DNA of 64,000 nucleotides. It comes from Cryptomeria japonica (lineage: Eukaryota > Streptophyta > Pinopsida > Cupressales > Cupressaceae). Each line of letters starts with the position of its first letter. The first letter of the stretch is position 1. Positions 21,117 to 32,330 of the stretch are shown piece by piece. The stretch lies in the NCBI RefSeq assembly GCF_030272615.1, contig NC_081407.1:141178897-141242896 (forward strand), in the 5' to 3' direction. Both the position numbers and the translations under genes were made by a program. The notes beneath the pieces were generated by a model. It was not told the DNA's origin. It made no database searches and saw only the letters and a list, made by a program, of their open reading frames with translations.

Positions 21117-21191
21117 TGGTGGTCCATATGCGGCAGGTCTCCGGTACCTCCGAACGCGCTCAAAACGATGCTTGGAATACGGAATAGGCAT
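21117..21191 (-). CDS. Antisense plant mobile domain gene, exon 1
   Basis: Minus-strand ATG at 21191-21189 opens 25 codons, MPIPYSKHRFERVRRYRR followed by PAAYGPP, ending at a GTAAGT donor. The peptide is strongly basic. Splicing to 20116 keeps frame and gives ...GPP/DRLGVVQSRERF. A TATA box lies about 75 bp upstream, and the untranslated leader would be about 40-50 nt. The three signals (TATA, ATG, donor) in order support a real start for the PMD gene, though no expression evidence is available. Confidence 0.6.
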
Positions 21192-21264
21192 TTTGACTTC
21201 AGACCAAATTCTCTTTCTCCAAAATCAACAATGCACAAATGAATCAAATTAAAACACTTTTCTC

Positions 21265-21272
21265 CTTTTATA
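21265..21272 (-). promoter_or_regulatory. TATA box of the antisense gene
   Basis: The minus strand reads CCTCCTATAAAAGGAGAAAA. A TATAAAAG core with a predicted start about 30 nt downstream would place transcription near 21235, just ahead of the exon 1 ATG. It lies inside the element, about 440 bp from the 3' LTR. Confidence 0.6.
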
Positions 21273-21480
21273 GGAGGAAAATGAAATTAGGGTTAGCCAA
21301 CCGGACATGTAATGTGGTCGCGGTCTCCCCTATACCCTACACAATGTACATTATCGGGAGATGAATCAATTTCCGCATTTCATATAGACAAAATCATACA
21401 CACCACACACAATTCATCAATTCCAATAAAAAATTTTCAAAATATTGATTCATCTCCTGAGGGGGCATCACACATCAAAT

Positions 21481-21680
21481 CAAATCTAGGGCACAACTTG
21501 CAAACCATGAGAGCAACACTAAAATTTCATTTGATCATAAATCACGATAACACATCATTTTCTTTGAAATAACATGTAATCAAATCTGGGGCACAACTTC
21601 CAAACCATGAGAGCAACACAAAAATTTCATTTGATCATAAATCACGATAACACATCATTCTCTTTGAAATAACATGTGCA
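21481..21680 (+). repeat. Two 100-bp tandem units before the purine tract
   Basis: A unit starting CAAATCTRGGGCACAACTT and ending AACATGT is repeated at 21481-21580 and 21581-21680 with only a few differences. It lies directly upstream of the polypurine tract. 3' tandem repeats are common in Tat-like elements. Confidence 0.85.
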
Positions 21681-21690
21681 CACACGTCAC

Positions 21691-21707
21691 CTCAAAGAGG
21701 GGCAAAA
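21691..21707 (+). promoter_or_regulatory. Polypurine tract of the inner element
   Basis: CTCAAAGAGGGGCAAAA abuts the 3' LTR. This tract primes plus-strand DNA synthesis. Confidence 0.8.
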
Positions 21708-23170
21708 TGTAGAAGTATAAAAATGACCATATTCCTAAATGAATATTTTATGTTCATTTCTCTATTTAATTAAATCCAATTTAATTAAATTACCCGCATT
21801 CCTCTATTTAATTAAGTAAATTACTCAATTTATTTAAATTAAATTCACTAGACTTCTTTTTACCATTTAATGAATAAATCATTTTATTCAATTAAATCCC
21901 CCCTATCCACTTTTAATTAAATTCAAATTTAATTAAATAGTTATCCTAAATTGAATCAATCTAATTTATTTAATTTCCTCAAATTGCAACCAAATTGAAT
22001 TAAATTAACTTTATTTCAATTAAATCCTATTATCCCTCCATCCACTTGCATTTTCCTACATCTCCCACTTGCATTCTAAAACCTATTTCTAATCCCTTCT
22101 AGACTCTTCTAATCGTTTCTAATTAGCCTAACCCATCTTCTAAACTTTGTCACATCCCTAAGCAAGGGGAGGTCACTTCTCAAAACCTTAAAGTCTTTGA
22201 TAACCATTAAAGGCTTCAAATCTTCAACCACTTAATATCCCCAAAGTCTCCCAAACCATTAATGGTTAATTCAACCCTCTTACATGGTTAGAGACTTTTT
22301 GCCTAACTTAACCTTCATCCAACCCAAGGGTCTCATCAAGCCTTTAATGCTTTGACCATGATTATCTCTTAATCATTTGCACAAGAGTTTATCCTTGGAT
22401 GAACTCTTAATCCAATGGGTAATCTTAACTTAGGCTTAACCCTTACCCTCTAGATAACCATAAGGTCTTCTCAGGCATTTAATGCCTCCAACCCCTTCTC
22501 TCAACCCAACTCTATGTTGACATTTGTCACCATTTTATTGGTGCAAATTGCAAACATGGATTCCCAAATTTCAAACTCAACCCTTGATTAACTCTTTCAA
22601 TCTTGGCCATCCATTGCCCTATTTTTGCTATAAATAGAGCTCTCATTCCTCCATTTGGAGATATCAATCCAAGTTTGTAGTATCACACTTATGCTCAAAT
22701 ACATTCAAGCTTTCATATATCATTTTTATGCTCATCATTTTAGCCTCTCTTTAACTAGGAATTAGTCTAAATATGCATGTTTAGAATACTTTCTTTATCA
22801 TTTAGCTCAATCATAGACTAATATATCATGTTAGGATAGTATTTATACTAACCTTGTCATCTTATAATCTAGTTTATTGCATTTTAAGATCATGCATAGC
22901 TTAGGATGCATTTCATTCTAAAATCTATCAAAAGCATCCCTCGTTCTTGCATTTGCCATCCCTAAACCATTTTGCTCAGTGATCTGAGAGCAAAAACATT
23001 GGTTTGAGGGATCGTGTAAGATAGAGAACCATGGGACCAACCTTGGGAAGCTGAGTGATACTTCATTACTCCATAGCTTGCACCAACAAGTCCTGTGGGT
23101 GTGTGAGCAAGGCTCCATAGAGCTCCATTTTCACATATTGAGTTCTAACGACCCGCTTTTTCTGCATACA
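21708..23170 (+). repeat. 3' LTR of the inner element
   Basis: 1,463 bp from TGTAGAAGTATAAAAATGAC to CTGCATACA, followed by the target duplication CTTAT. Collinear with the 5' LTR; indels are a 16-bp segment near 21774 (present here) and one fewer 23-bp unit near 22060. High similarity to the 5' LTR points to a fairly recent insertion. Confidence 0.93.
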
Positions 23171-23175
23171 CTTAT

Positions 23176-23539
23176 AGTGTCTTCTATATAAGGAGATGCT
23201 TCCTTCATTATCAAACCCTGACTAACTACTTGATCAATGGACTACACTACGCTTTTCATATGAGATCCTACTTGCAACCACATTTCGTTCTTTGTTGAGC
23301 TCTTGTGCACATAAAATCTGAGAACAAATATATTAAGCAACATCAATGGAGATAGGAAGAATGGAGATCCAAACCCTATTGGACATGTGATGGTATGATC
23401 TTTGTGATTTCATTTGATTTGCATTGTCTTAGGTAATCTTCATATGTTATGGTGGATCTTTGTTGTTGTTAGGCTAGGGTTTTGTAGTTGAATTCATTTA
23501 GTCTTTCAATATTGTTGTTATCCATTTTCACCGTATACA
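23176..23539 (+). repeat. Outer solo LTR, right part
   Basis: Continues the LTR that begins at 7403. It has a TATA-like CTATATAAGGAG at about 23184 and ends CCGTATACA, followed by target duplication CCTTC. Downstream, LINE-A ORF1 resumes. Confidence 0.7.
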
Positions 23540-23544
23540 CCTTC

Positions 23545-24520
23545 TATTGATCCCTAGTGAGTAGTTGCCCAGAGTCACTCTAGGGATCCAAACTTATTCC
23601 CTTTATTGGCTAATTCTTCTTTAAAGGTTGTCTCCTACAATCAATAATGAAATGACCATACCTTTTGCAACTTTGGTAGAACACACTTGTGTTCTCATAT
23701 TGAATAAGCTATTTACAAGGTCCATACATTGAATTCAAAGTAACATTTATAGGGAGGATCGAGTTAACAAACACATTAACACAAATTCAAGGAAAAATCA
23801 ACCAAGATTTATGTTGGGTCACTTTATCAACTATCAAAAGATGAACAAAAGAATTTTCAATATCCTTAAACACTCCTTGATTTGATAATTCCAATGGTAG
23901 GCTAGGAAGATGGATCCAGGTAGGAACCAGATAATCTAGATTCCCATAGGGGGAAAACCCTTAGTTCTACTTATAGAGAGATAAAAGATTCTTAAAGTTA
24001 CTATTGAAGGTTGAAGGACTTCATGTAAGCACCTTGATTAAATCATCTTGAGAAACAAAGATAAAAAGAAAGAGGCCATTAGTCGTAGCATTTAGTCTAA
24101 CACTGCCTTTTAAATTCCAAAACAAATCAAGCCATCATCTAACTTGATTAATATTAGGTCTAAAAGTCAAAAACTTACCAACCGATTAAAGCCTTAGCTT
24201 AGCAATTGTATCATTCATTAGATTATCAGAGACATCAACCTTGAGGACATGTACCTTACATGAAGTCTACAAAATATCCAGTGCTTTCATAGATCCCATC
24301 TGATGAGATCTGTCACTTATTAGCTTATTAAGATATTCAAATAAGGAACCAAGATTGTACGAAGCAAAAATAGGAGAAAGATGCATAGACCTTTCCCACT
24401 CAACATGAACTTTTCCTTTATTGCGATCAATACCAAAGGATGGGGATTCTCGCAGCCCCCCCCCCCCCCCCCCCCCTCCCGAAATTTTCCATCTCTGACC
24501 CCTGCAATAAACAACAACAA
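23545..24520 (-). pseudogene. LINE-A ORF1, N-terminal half (DUF4283 and zinc knuckle)
   Basis: Minus-strand frames read as a decayed plant LINE Gag-like ORF1. From about 24200 there is SVGKFLTFRPNINQVR, WLDLFWNLKGSVRLNATTNG and FLFIFVSQDDLIKVLT, then LDYLVPTWIHLPSLPLEL, fitting DUF4283. A zinc knuckle follows at 23637-23678, YQSCKRYGHFIIDC; its first Cys is Tyr, leaving three of four ligands. Many stops and frame shifts are present. A run of about 22 C (near 24457-24478) lies at its start. The ORF continues at 7402 on the far side of the nested LTR elements. Confidence 0.7.
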
Positions 24521-24589
24521 GAGGTTACAAAAACCTTAACCCTAGAAAACTAAACAACAACATACCCTACTAATATCATGGTTAAAATC

Positions 24590-25450
24590 CCTAAAATCGT
24601 GTATTTTTTCACCTTATTAAGTGGAATTGCCATATTTTCATCTTTGTAGGATGCTTCATCCAATGAGTACTCTCTACACTTTATAAGGCCATATTCTATA
24701 AGGGACAATTTTTTTTTTTGCATCAATAGATCATGCTATTGGGAGTTGAAAATCAATGGTAGCTATTTTATGAGCATTAAAATCTTTATTTACATTTGAT
24801 TTTTCACTAGGTTGAGATTAGGTGCTAGCTGATAGGATAATATTGCATAACATAAAACAAAAAAAATATTGTAATTACATGGATGAATACAAATATCTTA
24901 ATATGTGAAGGTTAAATAAAAAAATCTTCATATATAATATGATCAATGGTGAGAATAAAGGATTTCTTAGATCATACAAACAAAAAGTGATAGAGAAAAC
25001 AAACCTATGCATGAGATAATGAGTTATCAAAGTACAATTGATTGCCATGAGACACTTGGGGATTCAAATATTCAATATTTATACAAGATTTCAACACACA
25101 TTTTAATGTTGAATTGGCTATAACAAGTGAACAACGAATCAAAATAAAAGTATAGTCCTCTATAAATATAATCATAGACAAGGGTTTTCTTAGGGATTAA
25201 ATGGGGGATTTGTTGTAGGGAATCTTAAGATAGCTTGTACATGGTCATAATAGGTATTAATAAGTAATTTTCAAGATCATTGATTGGATGCGAATAGAGT
25301 TAGATCCTCCTAGGCTTAATCATAAAGTTGGTCAAAGTAGAGGGGGAAGCAAGTGAAGCATGACATTTCAACTCTAGTAGAGTGATGTTTCTTTGGCTTG
25401 TTTAGTCTTTGAGTTACCATGATGCAGCTTTAGAATATATCTCTTAGTTT
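24590..25450 (+). repeat. Repeat R-A, copy 2
   Basis: Collinear with 540-1450, same orientation. It lies just beyond the LINE-A remnant. Confidence 0.6.
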
Positions 25451-26554
25451 TACATGTTTTTCCTTTATTTGTTATATTTACCTTTTAATATAAACATTTA
25501 CATGAATCATAAAAATTTCAATGCCTAAACAAGCAAAAGGGAAAGATGATCTAGTCATGAGTTTAAAAGACTTGTCACTAAGTTTTGGATACCAATAAAA
25601 ATAAAGGGAAGAAGAATATAGATTATGGAATTGAGAACAAATAATGTACTTAGCATGAGGTGGTAAGAAGTGAATATTGAGAAATTTTGTAATTGATATG
25701 AAGGATTCAAAAATCTTAAATCTTCACGACTACAACTAAGAACTCAACATATGTATGCAAATATATGGAAGTAGGTATAATCAATGTGTATATGATAGAG
25801 ATGAAGTTGAAGATGAATGTGTGATAAAGAAAGTATATGTGAAAGAAAGGTTCAAGAAACTTATTGATCTTTTTTTTCACACAAATACAAGATAGTAGTA
25901 ATGAAGTTGATGGCTTCATTCTAGATGCATGAGAGAAAGTGTACAAGAAAAAAGAAAAGAATTAAAAAGACAAAGGCAAATAAAGATAGGGATGCATAAA
26001 GGGGAAGAGAAAGTGAGAATTAAATAACTCCGATGGAACACAACACAAGAATATGCCAAAGAATAAAAACTGATGTCGTTGTAAAAAGGGGTGGTGAGTC
26101 CCTAATTATTTGCATCTTTCCCATATTTTCAAAAAGACCAAAAGGAGAAATAAATGAAGACAAGTGAGGATTTGGAAAAAAAAAATAACACATGAAGGAG
26201 ATACAAAATAGAGAAGCCATGAAACAAGGCACAACACAACACAACATCAAGTGCTTACTTATCGATAGTGCATGGAAAAATTTATCGTCGCTCTCATACT
26301 CCGGAGCAAATGTACATTGGATTTGGCTAATAATAAAAAATAAAAGTACCTACGCTATGTTACTAAGAATGACAATATGACATGTAAAACTAAATTCAAC
26401 ATTAACAACAAAATTCAACATTACATCAAAATCATACCATTATAATCAATCATAAAACTAAATATCCCTAATCCATTACATTTAAATTCTTAAATTAACA
26501 TCATTTATTTATTTTATCATTCACTATCATTAATTAAATCTAGATTAGTTTATC
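25451..26554. other. Intergenic, no supported gene
   Basis: A segment near 25990-26060 (GAGAAAGTGAGAATTAAATAA and ACACAACACAAGAATATG) matches repeat R-D at 55590-55660. No coding signal is recognised. Confidence 0.4.
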
Positions 26555-26900
26555 ATTGTATGTACTTTAAATATATAAAATTCTAATATTTTAGTTGCTC
26601 ATGAAAATCCATACTCAGATTAATGAACGTTGAAAAGTTAGATTAAGTTAATTGCTGAAGCGCGATTAGGGCAGCATCACAAGCGATATTTAATTGTATC
26701 GTCTACTTTGGAGTTTGTCTTAGATATTACATCAAAATATTTGTTGTTTATAATCTGTTAACGTGGAAAACTTGGCTTTGCCTAATTACTACTATTAATC
26801 TAGGCACTGGAAAGCTTGTCTTTGGAACAGTTGTTTGTGCCTAATTACTGCTATTAATGTCCAAGTCCTTGCAAAATCAAACAATTAAAATTTAAAATGA
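26555..26900 (+). repeat. Repeat R-B, copy 2
   Basis: Starts TGTATGTACTTTAAATATAT and carries the GTTAGATTAAGTTAATTG landmark, as at 56265-56360. It ends with CAAGTCCTTGCAAAATCAA at about 26862-26882. The B-box part is missing. Confidence 0.55.
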
Positions 26901-27116
26901 AAATTTGGAGAAGAATATGCACAGGTTAGAGTTCACCTGAATCCCGTCGTTCAAGTCCATTCGTTTAGACTTCGATTCAAGCTCTCTACTAAAGCCCCTG
27001 CACGTCCAATGCGACTCCAGCACCTAGCGATGCAGTCAGTGAAGAAGAAGAAGAAGATGAAGAAGAGGAAGAGCAGAGAACTGTCTAGGAGAACAATAGG
27101 GAGAGTTTATTTGTAC

Positions 27117-27479
27117 ATCTCTTACGATAACTTCCGGGTGCCTTTTAAAAAATCTAACGGTTCGCAGAGGTCGTGGAACTTCGACTCCTGCACTTTCAAA
27201 CAATCTAACGGCTTGATGTCAAAGCAGATCTCTTACGATAACTTCCGGGTGCCTTTTACAAAATCTAACGGTTCGCAGAGGTCGTGGAACTTCGACTCCT
27301 ACACTTTCAAACAATCTAACGGCTTGATGTCAAAGCAGATCTCTTACGATAACTTCCGGGTGCCTTTTACAAAATCTAACGGTTTGCAGATGTCGTGGAA
27401 TTTCGACTCCTGCACTTTCAAACAATCTAACGGCTTGATGTCAAAGCAGATCTCCTATGATAACTTTGGTGCCTTTTAA
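27117..27479 (+). repeat. 111-bp tandem repeat, open frame, with TCTAACGG sites
   Basis: Units start at 27117, 27228, 27339 and 27450 (last partial). Since 111 is divisible by 3, an ORF from 27009 to 27479 stays open and encodes a 37-residue repeat (ISYDNFRVPFTKSNG and FKQSNGLMSKQ). Each full unit carries two TCTAACGG sites, which resemble the plant MSA core bound by three-repeat MYB factors. Decayed related units continue to about 27990, with a perfect TCTAACGGCTA at about 27927. Upstream the ORF is Lys-rich. I favour a repeat rather than a protein gene. Confidence 0.75.
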
Positions 27480-28130
27480 AAAGTTTTAAATATTAGTGCG
27501 GTATGTTGTTGTTGTTGTTGGTGGGGGGCTTTTTGGTAATCTCTTCTTGTTTTTGTTATTTATGTCAAAGCAGATCTCTTACGAAACTTCCGGGTGCTTT
27601 TCATTTAGCTAATGCCTTTTGTTGCTTGACATGGACTGTTGGACGCTAGATTTCTTCTCTCTAGTCCTACGCGTCAAAGCAGATCTCTTCCGCGCGTGTT
27701 TCATAAATCAACGGCTACTGTTGCTTGACATGGACGGACCCGTCAAAGCTTAATGATTTTAGGACAATGGGGGCTTCTTTTGTACTTTTTGTTTCTCTTA
27801 CGGTAAATTCCGCGTGAGTTGCATGAATCTTCTTGGTCCTTCCCATCAAATCTTAATTTATTTTTAAGAGGGATTTTTTTGGTACTTTTTGTTTCTCTTA
27901 CGGTAACTTCCGCGTGGGTTTCGTAAATCTAACGGCTACCGTTTCTTGATATGGACGGTCAAAAAATCTAATGGCTACCGTTGCTTGATATGGACAGCCG
28001 ACAACGGAGCTTATGATCTGCAATGAGGTGGCAATAGAAGCAACGTGTCGGCCTCTCGTGGGTTTTATAAGTACGTTCGTCTGTTGTCATTAACACTAAT
28101 TTGAACTACGTTCGTCTGTTGTTTAGTATG
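27480..28130 (+). promoter_or_regulatory. Degenerate repeat units and TATA-like box
   Basis: Three to four decayed units (CTCTTACGGTAACTTCCGCG and AACGGCTACCGTT landmarks) are followed by GGGTTTTATAAGTACG at 28059-28074, a TATA-like box. A CTACGTTCGTCTGTTGT motif then occurs twice (about 28072 and 28105). The order of MYB-like sites and then TATA looks promoter-like, but no downstream gene is recognised. Confidence 0.3.
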
Positions 28131-29520
28131 TTCTATGGACTGCTATATGATTCTCGATTAATATACTAAACATCCGGGAAGGATTTCAAGACAAGACTCC
28201 AAGAGTGAGAATGAAGGGGTTTTCTTCTCTCGATGTGGAGATATTATTTTATCCATGGATTCAATTGTGTAGATTTTTATGTCACCAATGTTTCGGAACA
28301 AATATCATGATCCATCATTAAGACAAGAGAGCAACTTAGACTCATATTAAGCCCATAGACTTAGAGTTGTTCAAACATGTCTTAAACATCCTAAGAAATC
28401 TCCAAAACATAAAACACCTAGAAAATTCTCAACTAAATACCCCTAGGCCCATATGCCCACAGTGGCTTATCAACTTGCCAAATCCATGTCATTGGGTAAC
28501 AAAGTGGGGTTTATCACAAAGATCAAACAAACTAAACTATCGGCCTATTACAAAGATACAAAGATCACATTCTCATGCATGTGTGACCTTTAGGCCTTCA
28601 TTGTCTTGGTCCTGATTGTCTTAGTCATGAGGTGCCCCTGCAACACAATGAACCAATGAAGGTTCAATGGTTCAAGTTCACTTCCCGCTCGAGCTTTCTG
28701 CACAAGTTAAACTTGGCGAAACCAAGACATAGTATATACATAAAGACTCATTGAACCAATGAACCAATGAACTAATTAACTAAACCCTGGGTTCAAAGAA
28801 AAGGTTCAAAGACAAAAATATTTTAGACATAAAGATGCATCGGCTGAGACACACCGACTATGCTAAAATTAACACACACTATCACGGCATGAATATTTCA
28901 ATGCAAAATAAAACCAATGAATGCGAGAATAGGGGGTAACAATTTTCAACATAGTTTTATGGTATAGGGGTGTGGAGTATGTGAACTCACATTTTGACAT
29001 TGAAGGAATAAAGAGGATATTTCTGAATCTTTGAATTTATTAATGTTTTCTTTAAATTGCAATGAATTGTGTTTCTTTGTAATTCCTTTTAGTGTCATTT
29101 TGTTATATCAGACTGTGTATGTATTTAATTCTGAAGCTTTGAATTTAGATTAAATCATCGGTTGAAAAGGGCCTATTATTCTTTCTTTCCCTGGATATCA
29201 TTTATTAGTGTGGGATAAGTAAAATTTGTATTGCTTGTCTACATTCACTTCATTCTAAAATCAATCCTTCACATCTACTTTCATGATTATGGGTATGTGT
29301 TAGTTTGCCTTTTCTGCTTTTTGGTGAAAAGCATACCTTGTGTTTTCATTCATTGCATATCATTTGAAGGTAGTTGTGCCTTGTAAAATAAGCAGAGAGA
29401 ACTAGCAAATACCATTGCAAGTGACTCAATTGTTGGTTAGATTGTCATTAACATGGACAAAATAGTATAAAATTGAAGCGACAAATATGTTAACCAACAT
29501 ATATTAATAATAAAAGATAT
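28131..29520. other. Intergenic, no supported gene
   Basis: I see nothing beyond short ORFs and a GAACCAATGAA motif repeated near 28650-28780. Confidence 0.4.
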
Positions 29521-29882
29521 TCGATATCTTGTTTAGGATAGGGAGAGAGGGAGAGGGAGAGAATGGAGAGGAAGAGAGAGAGGGGGGGGAGTTGGCAAGG
29601 GGATATGGAGGGAGGAAGAGAGAGAGAGAGAGAGAGTTTTGAGTAGAGTGAGAGTATAGAGAGATAAGGGTAGAGGGAGAGTGAGAGGGAGATAAGGGTA
29701 AAGGGATCTAGAGAGAGAGGCTTGGGGAGTGTCAGAGTGCGAGAGGGATATGATCTGATACCTTGTTTAGGATAGGAATAGAGAGAGAGAGGGATATGGA
29801 TTTCATGGGATAGGGAGAGAAGAGAGAGAGTAATTAGGGGGGATATATATATAGAGAGAGAGAGAGAGAGTAATTAGGGGGG

Positions 29883-29914
<32 letters not shown>

Positions 29915-30060
29915 TAATTAGGGGGGGGATATAGAGAGAGAAGAGGAGATGGTGAGGGGGAGAGGGAGAGGGAGAGAGGTAAAGGGATCTTTCTCTCTCT
30001 CTCTCTCTCTCCCTTTCCCCTTCTCTCATTCTCCATCTCCCTCTCCATGATATGTTCATG
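29521..30060 (+). repeat. GA-rich microsatellite region
   Basis: GA and GGGA tracts are interspersed with an anchor, GATAYCTTGTTTAGGATAGG, at about 29523 and 29758. TA runs and GTAATTAGGGGGGATATA recur. The same anchor and tracts occur at 46905-47540, so both belong to one repeat family. Confidence 0.85.
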
Positions 30061-30389
30061 GATTGGACTTCTCATGCTCCACAAACTTATACATGTTGAA
30101 AACCATAGTAAAAACTCTTTCCGTGAAAATTGTCCTTGAGAAAATTTTGTGTGAAATCTTATTCCAATCTTAAAAGAAAGAATGTATGCTCACCAACAAG
30201 ATGCATTTGGATTTTTCTGAAGAAATATTGGAGGAGGTTTGATTCGAGAAAACATGAAAGTTCATACATCATATGAGGTGGGAGGTTGTGTTATTTCTCA
30301 TACTTTAGGCAGAAGAAAAACATTTCTAATTATAAATTTTATAAAGACCTACCTAGAATTATTTCCCAGAAGTAGGCCTTTGATCATTC

Positions 30390-30391
30390 CC

Positions 30392-30458
<67 letters not shown>

Positions 30459-30509
30459 CCTTCTCTATCTCTCTCACTCCCCCTCCCTCCCTCCCTCTCC
30501 CTTTCCCCT

Positions 30510-30589
<80 letters not shown>

Positions 30590-30662
30590 TTCCTCTCCCC
30601 ATCCCTTTCCCCTTCTCTCTTTCTCACTGCCCCTCTCCCTCTTCCCCTCCCTCTCACTTTCC

Positions 30663-30739
<77 letters not shown>

Positions 30740-30830
30740 CTCTCCTCCTCCTCTCCCTCCTCCTCTTCCTCTCCCTCTCCCTTTCCCCTTCTCTTCCTAT
30801 CTCCCCCCCTTCTCTCTCACACTATTCCTA
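30390..30830 (+). repeat. TC-rich microsatellite region
   Basis: A C12 run, then three long CT blocks (about 30402-30456, 30511-30585 and 30669-30735) separated by CCCTTTCCCCTTC-like text. It is followed by a palindromic GATATCAGATATTTATCCGA near 30839. ORFs here encode only Ser/Leu or Arg/Glu runs. Confidence 0.95.
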
Positions 30831-31149
30831 TATGGAAAGATATCAGATATTTATCCGATATCTGATACCTTTACATTTGGGTGCCAACGTTCAAATGTTG
30901 GTGCCTATATAATTTAAATATGTTTAGGTATCATATATTTAATTTAAATCAGATATTCGATACTTGGGGCACACAAAATAGTACTGTGGACTATTTTGTG
31001 CATTCCAGTGGTCCCTACATTCTTTTTCCAGGCGACAAACATTGATTTTCAAACATACAACAATAAAATTCTATTTTTTTAAAGATTCTTCAAGACAAAT
31101 TTGTCATTGGCAATCATTTTTTAGTATCTTTGTGGAGGTATAATGGGGA

Positions 31150-32330
31150 GAAACGGTCATAAAAAAGCAAAAACATAAAAGAAAGCTTTCAAATGAGCAA
31201 ATTCAAGTATATAGAGAAAAAGATATAGAGAACATCATAGGAGGAGAAGACAAGGTATGTCAAATATTGGTGAAGCCTCTTCAAATGTTACTTCAAGTGA
31301 AGAGGAAATTGAATTTGAAAATGTTGAGCAAGTTATGTTATTGATATTGGAAATGTTGAATATGATATTCAAATTGGGAATGTCAATATTGAAATAGATA
31401 TTCAAAATGTTTAACATGATATTGAATTTAGAAATGAAAATGTGGGAATCGACATTGAAGGTGAAAATTTGGGAATTGACATTGGAGGTGAAAATTTGGG
31501 AATTGACATTGAAAGTGGAATTGTTCAACCAAGTGAAAATTATGTAACACCGAATTACATGAGAAATGAAGACCCTCTCATGGAAGAGAGACAAATTCCA
31601 AAATTAGAACCTTCAAGAACCCCAAAATAGTTACTTGAAATTGACGAGAATATTTTTGACAATCTTTAAGGCAAGAGGTCAAAACGAACCATTCAATTGT
31701 GGGCTATGCAACTTTTCAACCAATATTTAACCAATAAGACATTGACCAAGCAATGCCAACTTTTTGTTCAATTGATAAAGATGCAAAAGATGAGACCTTT
31801 GCTAGCCAAATTGAAGATTTGTATGAACAAGAAGATGGAGAAAATTTCTATTATTGTCAAAAATATTTTTAACACTCTCCAAACTATTGGATAGAATAGC
31901 AAGGGAAAAGATAAGAGAGCTACTCGAAGAGTGATCTTACAACCTCCTTAGTAAACCATTATTTGAGGAGGGCTCACTTTATGAGACAAACTTGTATTGA
32001 TTTGAACATAAATTATAAAACTTTGGATATAGCACTTACAACAAGAGAAAGACTCGATGATCCTCTTCAAAACGATACACATGGGCTTTTGGTGGGAGGC
32101 TTCCACATGTTGATAAGAAGTTGACCCACACTGTAAAGGAGGAAATTCAATCATTTTGGCACTCTAACTATAGAGTATCACCCAAAGTAAAGGATGTTTT
32201 CAAGTTAAGAATGGACATTCAAGACCGCACATTGCATCCTCCTAAGGTCTCGCAATTAAAGGTTTGGACAATCCAATATTCCAAATACTGTGTTTTGCAA
32301 CTTCATAGGTTCTACATTCTTGAATAAATT
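31150..32330 (+). pseudogene. Decayed ORF region of unknown, possibly transposon, origin
   Basis: Plus-strand fragments in shifting frames read RRRQGMSNIGEASSN, a repeat of GIDIEGENL, and later THTVKEEIQSFWHSNYRVSP with KVKDVFKLRMDIQ near 32120-32230. The coding-like texture and frequent frame breaks suggest a dead gene. I do not recognise the family. Confidence 0.3.

Larger units (their letters stand above)
7813..23170 (+). mobile_element. Non-autonomous Ty3/gypsy-like LTR retrotransposon with antisense gene
   Basis: A 15.36 kb element bounded by two near-identical LTRs and a perfect 5-bp target duplication, CTTAT (7808-7812 and 23171-23175). It has a primer-binding site after the left LTR and a purine tract before the right LTR. 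Sense coding capacity is gag, aspartic protease, a G-patch region and the integrase tail. No reverse transcriptase, RNase H or integrase core was found, so it needs enzymes in trans. An antisense unit with a plant mobile domain occupies about 18.2-21.3 kb. Gag type, DGGA protease and the extra antisense ORF suggest the Tat-like lineages (inference). It resembles the class called TR-GAG elements. Confidence 0.9.

Noticed and set aside
27009-27479. 156-residue repeat protein
   Set aside because: The open frame follows from 111-bp units divisible by three; decayed units continue in non-coding form and no homology is recognised. Kept as a repeat with a note.
30239-30865. 208-codon Ser/Leu-rich ORF and its antisense Arg/Glu ORF
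   Set aside because: Produced by CT repeats; no start context or domain.
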